Shown piece by piece: positions 1-5,799 of a DNA stretch of 5,799 nucleotides (positions are counted from its first letter, which is position 1; each line of letters begins with the position of its first letter). The stretch is taken from positions 1-5,799 of the forward strand of contig RGYP01000129.1 of the NCBI GenBank assembly GCA_010031985.1. The letters are read 5' to 3'. The DNA comes from Gammaproteobacteria bacterium (GTDB lineage: Bacteria > Pseudomonadota > Gammaproteobacteria > Steroidobacterales > Steroidobacteraceae). The position numbers and the translations under genes were made by a program. A model generated the notes under the pieces. The model made no database searches and had not been told where the DNA came from. It saw only the letters and a list, made by a program, of their open reading frames with translations.

Positions 1-5
1 AAGCC

Positions 6-1463
6 ATGACCGACACCCAACTTGCACATGACGCCTTCGGACTTGCCCGTAGGCTGATCCTCGAGCCCGCAGGGCTCGACGAGGGACACATCGAAAGGGC
101 GCTCGGCCTCGTCCGTGCCTCCGCCATCGATGCCGCAGACGTTTATTTCCAATTTGCCCGCGACGAGTCCTGGTCGCTCGAAGATGGCATCGTCAAAGAA
201 GGTAGCGCGAGCATCGAGCAAGGTGTCGGCGTCAGGGCGCTGGCCGGCGAGAAAACCGGCTTCGCTTACTCCGACGAGATTCTGCCGACCGCACTCGAGG
301 AGGCTGCGCTCGCCGCCCGTGCAATTGCCGCGGCGGGCCATGCAGGTCGACAGCCCGTGCTGCGGCGCCGCAGCGGGCACGCTCTCTATTCGGCGCTAGA
401 TCCCGTGGGTTCGCTCTCCGACGACGACAAGGTACGTTGGCTGGAGCGCGTCGATCGCGAAACCCGACGCATCGATCCGCGCATCGTGCAAGTGATGGCC
501 TCGGTGTCTTCGTCGTACGAGGTCATTTTATTGGCCGATGCCGACGGTACGCTCGCCGCCGACGTGCGGCCGCTGGTGCGTTTCAACGTCTCGGTGATCG
601 CCGAGCGCGAAGGTCGTCGCGAAGTTGGTTTCTCCGGTATGGGCGGTCGTCACTCGCTCGCCGAGCTCGTGGCCGGTGATCGGCCGCTGGCACTCGGACG
701 CGAGGCGGCTCGACAGGCACTCGTCAATCTCGATGCGATACCGGCGCCCGCGGGCGCGATGACCGTGGTGCTCGGTGCAGGCTGGCCCGGCATTTTGCTG
801 CACGAGGCCATCGGCCACGGGCTCGAGGGCGACTTCAATCGCAAGGGCACCTCGGCGTTCAGCAATCGCGTCGGCGAAAAAGTGGCCTCGGAGCATTGCA
901 CCGTGGTGGATGACGGCACGCTATCGGCGCGGCGCGGCTCGCTCAACATCGACGACGAAGGCACGCCCACGCGTTGCACCACGCTGATCGAGAACGGCGT
1001 GCTCAAAGGTTATCTGCAGGACAAGATGAACGCGCGGCTGATGGGTACGCAGTCGACCGGCAACGGACGTCGCGAGTCCTTCGCCCACATGACACTGCCA
1101 CGCATGACCAACACCTACATGCGACCGGGGCCACACGATCCCGCCGAAATCATCGCCTCGGTCGATCGCGGCATCTACGCGGTCAACTTCGGCGGCGGCC
1201 AGGTGGACATCACCTCGGGCAAGTTCGTGTTTTCGGCGAGCGAGGCCTATCTCATCGAAAATGGTCGGATCGGCGCGCCGATCAAGGGCGCGACGCTGAT
1301 CGGCAATGGCCCCGACGTGCTGACGCGCGTCGCGATGGTCGGCAACGATCTGAAGCTCGACGATGGCATCGGCACTTGCGGCAAGGAAGGGCAAAGCGTG
1401 CCGGTCGGCGTGGGTCAGCCGACCTTGCGCGTCGATGGTCTGACGGTGGGTGGAACCGGCTGA
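6..1463 (+). CDS. tldD: TldD, catalytic subunit of the TldD/TldE metalloprotease
   Basis: TldD is the zinc-bearing subunit of the cytosolic TldD/TldE heterodimer, which degrades unfolded peptides. In enterobacteria it processes the microcin B17 leader and degrades the CcdA antitoxin. The 485-residue protein is close to the E. coli length (about 481) and matches it in order along its whole length. Near the N-terminus are DVYFQ (45-49), ESWSLEDG (54-61) and GVGVRA (73-78). The metal site HEAIGH lies at 266-271, inside GWPGILLHEAIGHGLEGDF. The downstream CGKEGQ supplies Cys458, equivalent to the Cys that is the third metal ligand in E. coli TldD. The C-terminus ends in the family-typical LTVGGT. 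The ATG at position 6 gives the expected N-terminal length, but only five bases precede it, so ribosome binding site and promoter cannot be judged and an earlier start outside the window is possible. The gene converges on purK, and its partner pmbA lies about 2 kb downstream on the same strand. Confidence 0.97.
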   Translation: MTDTQLAHDAFGLARRLILEPAGLDEGHIERALGLVRASAIDAADVYFQFARDESWSLEDGIVKEGSASIEQGVGVRALAGEKTGFAYSDEILPTALEEAALAARAIAAAGHAGRQPVLRRRSGHALYSALDPVGSLSDDDKVRWLERVDRETRRIDPRIVQVMASVSSSYEVILLADADGTLAADVRPLVRFNVSVIAEREGRREVGFSGMGGRHSLAELVAGDRPLALGREAARQALVNLDAIPAPAGAMTVVLGAGWPGILLHEAIGHGLEGDFNRKGTSAFSNRVGEKVASEHCTVVDDGTLSARRGSLNIDDEGTPTRCTTLIENGVLKGYLQDKMNARLMGTQSTGNGRRESFAHMTLPRMTNTYMRPGPHDPAEIIASVDRGIYAVNFGGGQVDITSGKFVFSASEAYLIENGRIGAPIKGATLIGNGPDVLTRVAMVGNDLKLDDGIGTCGKEGQSVPVGVGQPTLRVDGLTVGGTG

Positions 1464-1487
1464 TCGCCGCGCGCAGCGCCAGCGCTC

Positions 1488-2591
1488 TCAGCCTGGCTCG
1501 CCGATTTGCCGCAGAATTCTTCGTGCGCGGGTATCGCGCGCTGCGGCGCTGGCGTCGATCAGCGTGACGTGGCCGACTTTGCGTCCCGCCCGGGGCGATT
1601 TGCCGTAATCGTGCCAATGCAGTTCGTTTTCGCCCAGAAAGCGATCACGAATCGGCAGTTCACCGATGAGGTTGATCATCGCGGCATGGCCGCGGGCATG
1701 GGTCGCACCCAGCGGCAGGCCGAGTATGGCGCGTAGATGATTTTCGAACTGACTGGTCGCGGCGCCCTCGATGGTCCAGTGTCCCGAGTTGTGCACGCGC
1801 GGTGCGGTTTCGTTGGCGACCAGCCGACCCTTGCGTACGAAGAATTCGATGTTGAGCACGCCTTCGTAACGATAGTGGGCGAGCACGCGACGCAGATAAC
1901 TCGCCGCACGCCGCTGCAACGAGGTATCGCCCCAGGGTGCACGGGTGAGGCGCAGAATACCTTCGCGATGCAGGTTGCGATTGAGCGGATAGATCACCAC
2001 TTCGCCCTGACGATTACGCGCGCCGATGATCGACACCTCGTAATCGAAGGGGACGAATTCTTCGTAGATGAGCGGCGCGCCTTGCAGGGTGTCGAGTGCC
2101 CGATGCGCCTCCTCGCGAGTGCGTACCACCGCCTGCCCCTTGCCGTCGTAGCCGAGGCGACGCGTCTTGATGACACCGGGCAGACCGACCTCGCGCAACG
2201 CGCGCTCGAGACTCGCCGAGGAATCAACCGCGGCGTGACGCGTGGTCGGAATACCGAGTTTGGCGAACAGTTTTTTCTCGGCGATGCGGTCTTGCGACAT
2301 CGCGAGTGCTGCGAGCGAGGGCGCGATACGCGCCGAGCGCCCGAGAGCACGCAGACTTTCGATCGACACGTTTTCCCAGTCGAACGTCAGCACTTCGCTA
2401 CGGTGCGCGAGTTCGCGGAGTAATTTTTGATCGGTGAATTCGCCGACCAGACTCGAGGCCACCTGGGCAGCGGGGGTGTCGCCGGAGCGATCGAGAAAGA
2501 GAAAGTCGAGGCCGAGCGGATAGCCGGCGAGCGCCATCATGCGCCCGAGTTGGCCGCCGCCCACGATGCCGACGGTCGTCCGACGGGTCAC
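1488..2591 (-). CDS. purK: PurK, N5-carboxyaminoimidazole ribonucleotide synthase
   Basis: PurK is an ATP-grasp enzyme that joins bicarbonate to 5-aminoimidazole ribonucleotide using ATP, giving N5-CAIR for PurE in de novo purine synthesis. The 367-residue protein opens with the nucleotide-fold loop GIVGGGQLGRMM (8-19). The ATP-grasp part includes KTRRLGYDGKGQ (142-153), EEFVPFDYEVS (177-187), YPLNRNLHREGILR (201-214) and the metal/substrate motif NETAPRVHNSGHW (260-272), as in E. coli PurK (which also has Val before HNSGH). No key motif is missing. Translation starts at GTG 2591-2589, which shares four bases (GTGA) with the purE stop. No Shine-Dalgarno sequence precedes it, so translation is probably coupled to purE. 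It is the last gene of the darP-purE-purK block and ends 24 bp from the convergent tldD stop. Confidence 0.97.
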   Translation of the reverse strand: MTRRTTVGIVGGGQLGRMMALAGYPLGLDFLFLDRSGDTPAAQVASSLVGEFTDQKLLRELAHRSEVLTFDWENVSIESLRALGRSARIAPSLAALAMSQDRIAEKKLFAKLGIPTTRHAAVDSSASLERALREVGLPGVIKTRRLGYDGKGQAVVRTREEAHRALDTLQGAPLIYEEFVPFDYEVSIIGARNRQGEVVIYPLNRNLHREGILRLTRAPWGDTSLQRRAASYLRRVLAHYRYEGVLNIEFFVRKGRLVANETAPRVHNSGHWTIEGAATSQFENHLRAILGLPLGATHARGHAAMINLIGELPIRDRFLGENELHWHDYGKSPRAGRKVGHVTLIDASAAARDTRARRILRQIGEPG

Positions 2592-3079
2592 GGCAGACGC
2601 GGGTCGGGATGCTCGAGCACGGTCGCGGTCTGAGCGGCGCGCTGCGCCTTGAGCGCGCGATCGAGCGCCGGGTCGGCGAGCGCCAAAATGGCAGCGGCGC
2701 TGAGTGCCGCGTTGGTCGCGCCCGCGACACCGATGGCGAAGGTCGGCACCGGCACGCCTGCCGGCATTTGCACGATCGACAGCAGCGAGTCGAGGCCGTT
2801 CAGGGCCTTCGATTGCACGGGCACACCGAGGACGGGCAGCGTGGTTTTGGCTGCGAGCATTCCGGGCAGATGGGCGGCACCGCCCGCACCGGCGATGATG
2901 ACCTTGATGCCACGCGCCTCGGCCGTGTTCGCGTAGTCGAAGAGCAGATCGGGTGTGCGATGCGCAGAGACCACGCGCACCTCGTGAGCGACGCCGAGTT
3001 TCTCGAGCGTCTCGGCGGCCGGGCGCAGCGTCTCCCAGTCGGAGCGCGACCCCATGACGATGCCGACCACAGGTTTCAT
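2588..3079 (-). CDS. purE: PurE, N5-CAIR mutase (class I)
   Basis: PurE moves the carboxyl group of N5-CAIR from N5 to C4, producing CAIR; class I PurE normally forms an octamer in the cytosol. The 163-residue protein has the expected bacterial length. The phosphate-binding loop GSRSDW is at 10-15. SAHRTP (38-43) carries His40, the equivalent of the catalytic E. coli His45. GAGGAAHLPG is at 64-73, followed by ALNGLDSLLS (92-101), QMPAGVPV (104-111) and a GVAGATNAAL segment. Having both SAHRTP and an adjacent purK supports class I mutase rather than the direct AIR carboxylase class II. The ATG at 3079 is the only reasonable start because an in-frame TAG lies two codons upstream. No Shine-Dalgarno sequence is visible before it. 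It lies 31 bp downstream of darP and overlaps purK by 4 bp. Confidence 0.97.
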   Translation of the reverse strand: MKPVVGIVMGSRSDWETLRPAAETLEKLGVAHEVRVVSAHRTPDLLFDYANTAEARGIKVIIAGAGGAAHLPGMLAAKTTLPVLGVPVQSKALNGLDSLLSIVQMPAGVPVPTFAIGVAGATNAALSAAAILALADPALDRALKAQRAAQTATVLEHPDPRLP

Positions 3080-3110
3080 CGGCTAAGGATAGCGAAAAAC
3101 CCCGGGGAAA

Positions 3111-3413
3111 TCAGCGCAAGTTCGCCAGCGCTTCTTCGATCTGGGCGGTGTCGAGATCGCGCATGAGTTTGCCGATATATTGCTTCTGGCGTGCGAGTCC
3201 GCCGCGGGCCTTGATGCGCCGCGCCGCGCGCACGGCCTCGAGCAGCGTCTCGGGCAGGGGCAGGCGCGACAGATCGCTTTCCTTGAGACTGATCAGTTGC
3301 TCGCCCAAGGCTTGCGCCGCATGCGCTGCGCGCTTGCGCGCACTTTTGCTCGGGCGTTCTTCCTCAGCGGGTTCGAGCTCGTGTTCCGGTAGGTATCTGC
3401 CATGTCGCGACAT
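3111..3413 (-). CDS. darP: DarP/YjgA (DUF615) ribosome-assembly factor, half-length
   Basis: The 100-residue product matches the N-terminal half of DarP (YjgA, DUF615/UPF0307), a factor associated with late 50S ribosomal subunit assembly in E. coli. Shared features are SKSARKR (22-28; SKSEIKR in E. coli), an LGEQLISL segment (36-43), the P-LPxxLxxAVxxARRIK stretch (52-68) and RQKQYIGKLMRDLD (75-88). The first about 21 residues are charged and variable, as in relatives. The E. coli protein is about 183 residues. Here the stop falls just after the fourth conserved block, and the C-terminal helical half is absent. Only 31 bp separate this stop from purE, so a simple frameshift or stop mutation cannot be hiding the missing part. 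The ATG at 3413 is the first start after an in-frame TGA and sits inside an 18-bp palindrome. Divergence from pmbA is a common gammaproteobacterial arrangement and supports the assignment. Whether the short form is functional is unknown. Confidence 0.85.
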   Translation of the reverse strand: MSRHGRYLPEHELEPAEEERPSKSARKRAAHAAQALGEQLISLKESDLSRLPLPETLLEAVRAARRIKARGGLARQKQYIGKLMRDLDTAQIEEALANLR

Positions 3414-3416
3414 GGC
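3399..3416. promoter_or_regulatory. 18-bp perfect palindrome over the darP start, next to the pmbA -10-like box
   Basis: The sequence GCCATGTCGCGACATGGC is a perfect 18-bp inverted repeat between the divergent darP and pmbA starts. Its minus strand contains the darP ATG (3413-3411) and the first codons. Its right edge abuts TACAAT (3417-3422), a -10-like box for pmbA. A further copy of the half-site CATGTCGC occurs at 3430-3437, over the pmbA start. It could be a DNA operator or, in darP mRNA, a 7-bp hairpin with a CGCG loop. No function is demonstrated, and part of the symmetry is fixed by codons. Confidence 0.45.
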
Positions 3417-3422
3417 TACAAT
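3417..3422 (+). promoter_or_regulatory. Candidate -10 box for pmbA
   Basis: TACAAT matches five of six bases of the sigma-70 -10 consensus and lies 8 bp before the pmbA ATG. Transcription from it would begin at or within a few bases of the start codon, giving a leaderless or nearly leaderless message. This agrees with the absence of a Shine-Dalgarno sequence there. No good -35 box is seen at 16-19 bp upstream; the spacer is filled by the palindrome. Evidence is positional only. Confidence 0.4.
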
Positions 3423-3430
3423 TCTGCCTC

Positions 3431-4777
3431 ATGTCGCAGCAAGTTGATCCCTCGCGTATCCCCGAACTCGAAAGAGTGGTGATGCAGGCCCTCGATACGG
3501 CCAAAAAATCCGGCGCCTCGCAGGCCGAGGTCGATGCCAGCCTGTCGAAGGGACTGAGCGTCACAGTTCGCCTCGGCGAGGTCGAGACCGTCGAATACCA
3601 ACGTGATCGCGGACTCGGCATCACGGTCTACTTCGGCACCCGCAAGGGTTCGGCGAGCACCGCCGATCTCGGCGACGAGTCGGTCCGTGAAACGGTGGCG
3701 AAGGCCTGTGCCATCGCACGCCACACCGCGCTCGATGACTGCGCGGGGCTCGCTGATCCCGATCTTCTGGCGCGAGATTTCCCCGATCTGCAACTCGATT
3801 TTCCTTGGGAAATCACGCCCGATGAGGCAGTGGTTCTGGCGCGCGAATGCGAGTCGGCGGGCCTCGCCGTCGACACGCGACTCGGCAACTCCGAGGGCGC
3901 GAGCGTCGGCAGTCAGCGCGGGGTGCGCGTCTACGGCAACAGTCACGGCTTTCTGGCGGGCGATTGCGCGTCGAGTCATTCCCTGAGCTGCGTACTGCTC
4001 GCGCAGACGGGCGAGGACATGCAGCGCGACTACTGGTACTCCTCGGCGCGCGACCCCAAAGATCTCGAAGATGCGGCGAGTATCGGCCGGCATGCCGCTG
4101 CGCGCGCGATCGCGCGCCTCGGCGCGCGTCGACTGCCGACCGGCAAGGCGCCGGTCCTGTTCGCCCCCGAAGTGGCGCGCGGTTTCATTGGCCATTTCAT
4201 TGGTGCAATTCGCGGCGGTGCGCAGTATCGCAAGGCGAGTTTCCTGCTCGGCGCGGCGGGCCAGCAGGTGTTCCCGAGTTGGGTGCAGATGCACGAACGG
4301 CCGCGGCTACCCAAAGCCTTTGCCAGCGCCAATTGGGATGGTGAGGGCGTGCGTACCCAGGATCGCGAGCTGGTGCGCGACGGCGTGGTCGACGGCTATC
4401 TGCTCGGCAGCTATAGCGCCCGCAAACTCGGTTTGCGCAGCACCGGCAATGCCGGCGGCCTGCATAATCTTTTGGTCGATTCTTCGGCTGGCGCGCCCGA
4501 TCAGGCGGCGCTGCTGCGGCAGATGGGCAAGGGGCTGCTCGTCACCGAACTGATGGGGCAGGGCGTGAATGGCGTCACCGGCGATTATTCGCGCGGTGCG
4601 ACCGGCTTCTGGGTGGAAGGTGGCGAACTCGCTTATCCGGTCCACGAGATCACCATCGCCGGCAATCTCAAAGAGCTTTATCCCAACGTGGTTGCGATCG
4701 GTGGTGACGTCGATCTGCGCGGCGGCATCCGCATGGGCTCGCTGCTCGTCGACGGTTTTACGATCGCTGGCGAGTAG
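3431..4777 (+). CDS. pmbA: PmbA/TldE, non-metal subunit of the TldD/TldE protease
   Basis: PmbA (TldE) pairs with TldD to form the heterodimeric protease; it shapes the substrate chamber but does not bind the catalytic metal. At 448 residues it is almost the same length as E. coli PmbA (about 450). Recognisable stretches are VEYQRDRGLGITVYFG (54-69), GGAQYRKASFL (262-272), SYSARKLGLRSTGNAGGLHN (327-346), VTELMGQGVNGVTGDYSRGA (371-390) and EITIAGNLKELYPN (406-419). At the position of TldD's HEAIGH it has FIGHFIG (252-258), so the glutamate and two-histidine pattern is lost, as expected for TldE. The TldD metal-ligand Cys region is replaced by GGIRMGSLLV (431-440). The ATG at 3431 gives the normal N-terminus; no ribosome binding site is seen. 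It is divergent from darP (17 bp between start codons) and convergent with purC. Confidence 0.96.
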   Translation: MSQQVDPSRIPELERVVMQALDTAKKSGASQAEVDASLSKGLSVTVRLGEVETVEYQRDRGLGITVYFGTRKGSASTADLGDESVRETVAKACAIARHTALDDCAGLADPDLLARDFPDLQLDFPWEITPDEAVVLARECESAGLAVDTRLGNSEGASVGSQRGVRVYGNSHGFLAGDCASSHSLSCVLLAQTGEDMQRDYWYSSARDPKDLEDAASIGRHAAARAIARLGARRLPTGKAPVLFAPEVARGFIGHFIGAIRGGAQYRKASFLLGAAGQQVFPSWVQMHERPRLPKAFASANWDGEGVRTQDRELVRDGVVDGYLLGSYSARKLGLRSTGNAGGLHNLLVDSSAGAPDQAALLRQMGKGLLVTELMGQGVNGVTGDYSRGATGFWVEGGELAYPVHEITIAGNLKELYPNVVAIGGDVDLRGGIRMGSLLVDGFTIAGE

Positions 4778-4781
4778 AGCG

Positions 4782-5675
4782 CTAGCCGCCGGTCAGGCGG
4801 GTGAGTGCCTCACGATATTTCTCGCTGGTACGCCGAATGATTTCTTCGGGCAGTCGTGGCGCAGGCGCCTTCTTGTTCCAATCGAGCGTCTCGAGATAAT
4901 CGCGCACGAACTGCTTGTCGAACGAGGGCGGACTGATACCGACGCGGTAGGTGTCGGCGGGCCAGAAGCGCGAAGAGTCCGGCGTCAGCACTTCGTCGAT
5001 CAGCACCAGCTGACCTGCGGCATCGACGCCGAACTCGAACTTGGTGTCGGCAATGATGATGCCGCGCTGGCGCGCATGGGCCGCCGCGAAGTCGTAGAGC
5101 GCGAGCGAGGTGTCGCGGATCTGCGCCGCCAATTTTGCGCCGATCAAAGATTCGACCTCGGCGAAGGAAATATTTTCGTCGTGCTGTCCAGCCGGCGCCT
5201 TGCTTGCCGGCGTGAAGATGGGTTGCGGCAGACGTTCGGCAAGTTGCAGCCCTGCGGGCAGCGCAATGCCGCAGACCGCGCCGCTGCGCTGGTAATCCTT
5301 CCAGCCGGAGCCGATGAGATAGCCGCGGACCACGGCCTCGACCGGCAGCGCCTTGAGTCGACGCACGACAATTGCGCGCCCCGCGAGCAACTCGCGCTCG
5401 TCGGTATCGAGTTGCAGCTGCGCGAGAGTCATACCGGACAACTGGTTGGGCACGATGGCCGTCGTGTGTCGGAACCAGAAATCGGAGATTTCGGTGAGCA
5501 CGCGACCTTTGTACGGGATGGGATCGGGCAGCACGACGTCAAAAGCAGATAGACGGTCGGTGGTGACGATGAGCATGTGCTCGGCGTCGACTTCATAGAT
5601 ATCGCGCACCTTGCCGGTATGCAGTCGAGGTAGGTGCCGCAGCGCCGTGGTGTGCACGGTCCGGATCTCGTCCAC
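4782..5675 (-). CDS. purC: PurC, SAICAR synthetase (long form)
   Basis: PurC condenses CAIR, the PurE product, with aspartate using ATP to give SAICAR, the next step of purine synthesis. The 297-residue protein belongs to the longer SAICAR synthetase type found in xanthomonads, betaproteobacteria and yeast Ade1, not the about 240-residue enteric form. Motifs in order are GKVRDIY (21-27), TTDRLSAFDVVLPDPIPYKG (38-57), VEAVVRGYLIGSGWKDYQ (112-129), DENIS (166-170), ADTKFEFG (209-216), LIDEVLTPDSSRFWP (225-239) and PSFDKQFVRDYL (250-261). It starts at GTG 5675-5673: an in-frame TAG lies 13 codons upstream with no other start between. A second GTG at codon 7 is an alternative. A weak purine-rich GCGAGA sits 7 nt ahead of the first GTG. 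Its stop is 4 bp from the pmbA stop, leaving no room for a terminator between the two genes. Confidence 0.97.
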   Translation of the reverse strand: MDEIRTVHTTALRHLPRLHTGKVRDIYEVDAEHMLIVTTDRLSAFDVVLPDPIPYKGRVLTEISDFWFRHTTAIVPNQLSGMTLAQLQLDTDERELLAGRAIVVRRLKALPVEAVVRGYLIGSGWKDYQRSGAVCGIALPAGLQLAERLPQPIFTPASKAPAGQHDENISFAEVESLIGAKLAAQIRDTSLALYDFAAAHARQRGIIIADTKFEFGVDAAGQLVLIDEVLTPDSSRFWPADTYRVGISPPSFDKQFVRDYLETLDWNKKAPAPRLPEEIIRRTSEKYREALTRLTGG

Positions 5676-5727
5676 TTTGAAGTCTCGCTGTTTCCGGCGG
5701 GCTGCCGGGGGTTGCTAGTATTGCAGC
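5676..5727. promoter_or_regulatory. Divergent intergenic region between purC and the djlA-like gene
   Basis: These 52 bp are all the space for promoters of both genes. On the plus strand, TGCTAGTAT (5713-5721) resembles an extended -10 (TGnTATAAT, four of six hexamer bases). It ends 6 bp before the plus-strand ATG, so the message would be close to leaderless. On the minus strand the same bases read AATACTA, a weaker -10-like sequence for purC, with TTTCCC 17 bp further upstream inside the djlA-like reading frame as a poor -35. No PurR-like operator was recognised. All of this rests on short matches. Confidence 0.3.
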
Positions 5728-5799
5728 ATGGAGTGGGGCGGGAAACTCGTGGGTGGAGCCTTGGGCTTCCTGCTGGGAGGCCCGGTCGGCGCGGCTTTG
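5728..5799 (+). CDS. DjlA/TerB-like membrane-anchored protein, N-terminal fragment
   Basis: This is the first 24 codons of a gene that continues past the right edge. The residues MEWGGKLVGGALGFLLGGPV begin a glycine-rich hydrophobic segment. It closely resembles the N-terminal membrane anchor of DjlA (E. coli begins MQYWGKIIGVAVALLMGGG), an inner-membrane J-domain co-chaperone with a TerB-like middle region. A stand-alone TerB-family protein with the same anchor is equally possible, since the J domain would lie outside the window. The start is supported by an in-frame TAG at 5716-5718. No Shine-Dalgarno sequence is seen; the nearest G-run (5706-5711) is too distant. It is divergent from purC. 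Confidence 0.6.
   Translation, partial: MEWGGKLVGGALGFLLGGPVGAAL

Noticed and set aside
1464..1487. Possible bidirectional terminator between tldD and purK
   Set aside because: The 24 bp contain GC-rich partial repeats but no clear stem-loop with a T-run on either side.
1737..2423. Plus-strand open frame antisense to purK (228 codons)
   Set aside because: It is a shadow of purK codon bias, with no recognisable domain and no start-site signal.
3100..3107. CCCCGGGG followed (on the minus strand) by a T-run between darP and purE, a possible terminator
   Set aside because: The palindrome has no loop bases, and flanking sequence does not extend the stem. It also lies within an apparent co-directional operon.
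4102..4117. 16-bp perfect palindrome GCGCGCGATCGCGCGC inside pmbA
   Set aside because: It falls in an Ala-Arg-rich coding stretch where GCG/CGC codons create such symmetry easily; there is no positional link to a start or promoter.
3416..4294. Long open frame antisense to pmbA (292 codons)
   Set aside because: It mirrors a GC-rich real gene, has arginine/alanine-heavy composition, resembles no family, and pmbA is certain on the other strand.
6..4777. TldD/TldE as part of a RiPP (modified peptide) biosynthesis cluster
   Set aside because: No precursor peptide, cyclodehydratase, transporter or other maturation gene is present. The context is purine synthesis and ribosome assembly, matching the housekeeping copies.
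4569..5552. Long plus-strand open frame over the end of pmbA and most of purC (327 codons)
   Set aside because: It is out of frame with pmbA and antisense to purC. Both real genes have full family motifs, and this frame has none.

Overview
The window is GC-rich, almost entirely coding chromosomal DNA. It holds six complete protein genes and the first 24 codons of a seventh. The TldD/TldE pair, a DarP (YjgA)-type gene divergent from pmbA, a PurE/PurK pair of the N5-CAIR type and a DjlA-like membrane anchor all point to a gammaproteobacterium. The long (about 300-residue) PurC and the high GC fit a xanthomonad- or nevskioid-like lineage better than an enteric one. The lineage is an inference from family resemblance, not a measured assignment. 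I saw no tRNA, rRNA, CRISPR, insertion sequence, phage gene or other sign of recent transfer.

Layout, left to right: tldD (+, starts at the left edge); a minus-strand block transcribed right to left as darP > purE > purK; pmbA/tldE (+, divergent from darP); purC (-, convergent with pmbA); and a partial djlA-like gene (+, divergent from purC) that runs off the right edge. The strands alternate and packing is very tight. Stop codons of convergent pairs lie 24 bp (tldD/purK) and 4 bp (pmbA/purC) apart, and the darP and pmbA start codons are only 17 bp apart. No gap between genes exceeds about 52 bp.

Two functional modules interlock. The plus strand carries both subunits of the TldD/TldE metalloprotease: TldD has the zinc-site HExxxH motif and TldE lacks it. 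The minus strand carries PurK, PurE and PurC, which catalyse three consecutive steps of purine synthesis (AIR to N5-CAIR to CAIR to SAICAR). The darP gene, for a ribosome-assembly factor, heads the purE-purK operon but codes for only about half of the usual protein.

This is mainly a housekeeping region, and I do not see a convincing new multi-gene system. The points most worth a second look are the half-length DarP abutting purE, and an 18-bp perfect palindrome that holds the darP start codon and touches a pmbA -10-like box. Less striking are the missing ribosome binding sites ahead of several starts (possible leaderless messages) and the interleaving of the protease and purine genes.
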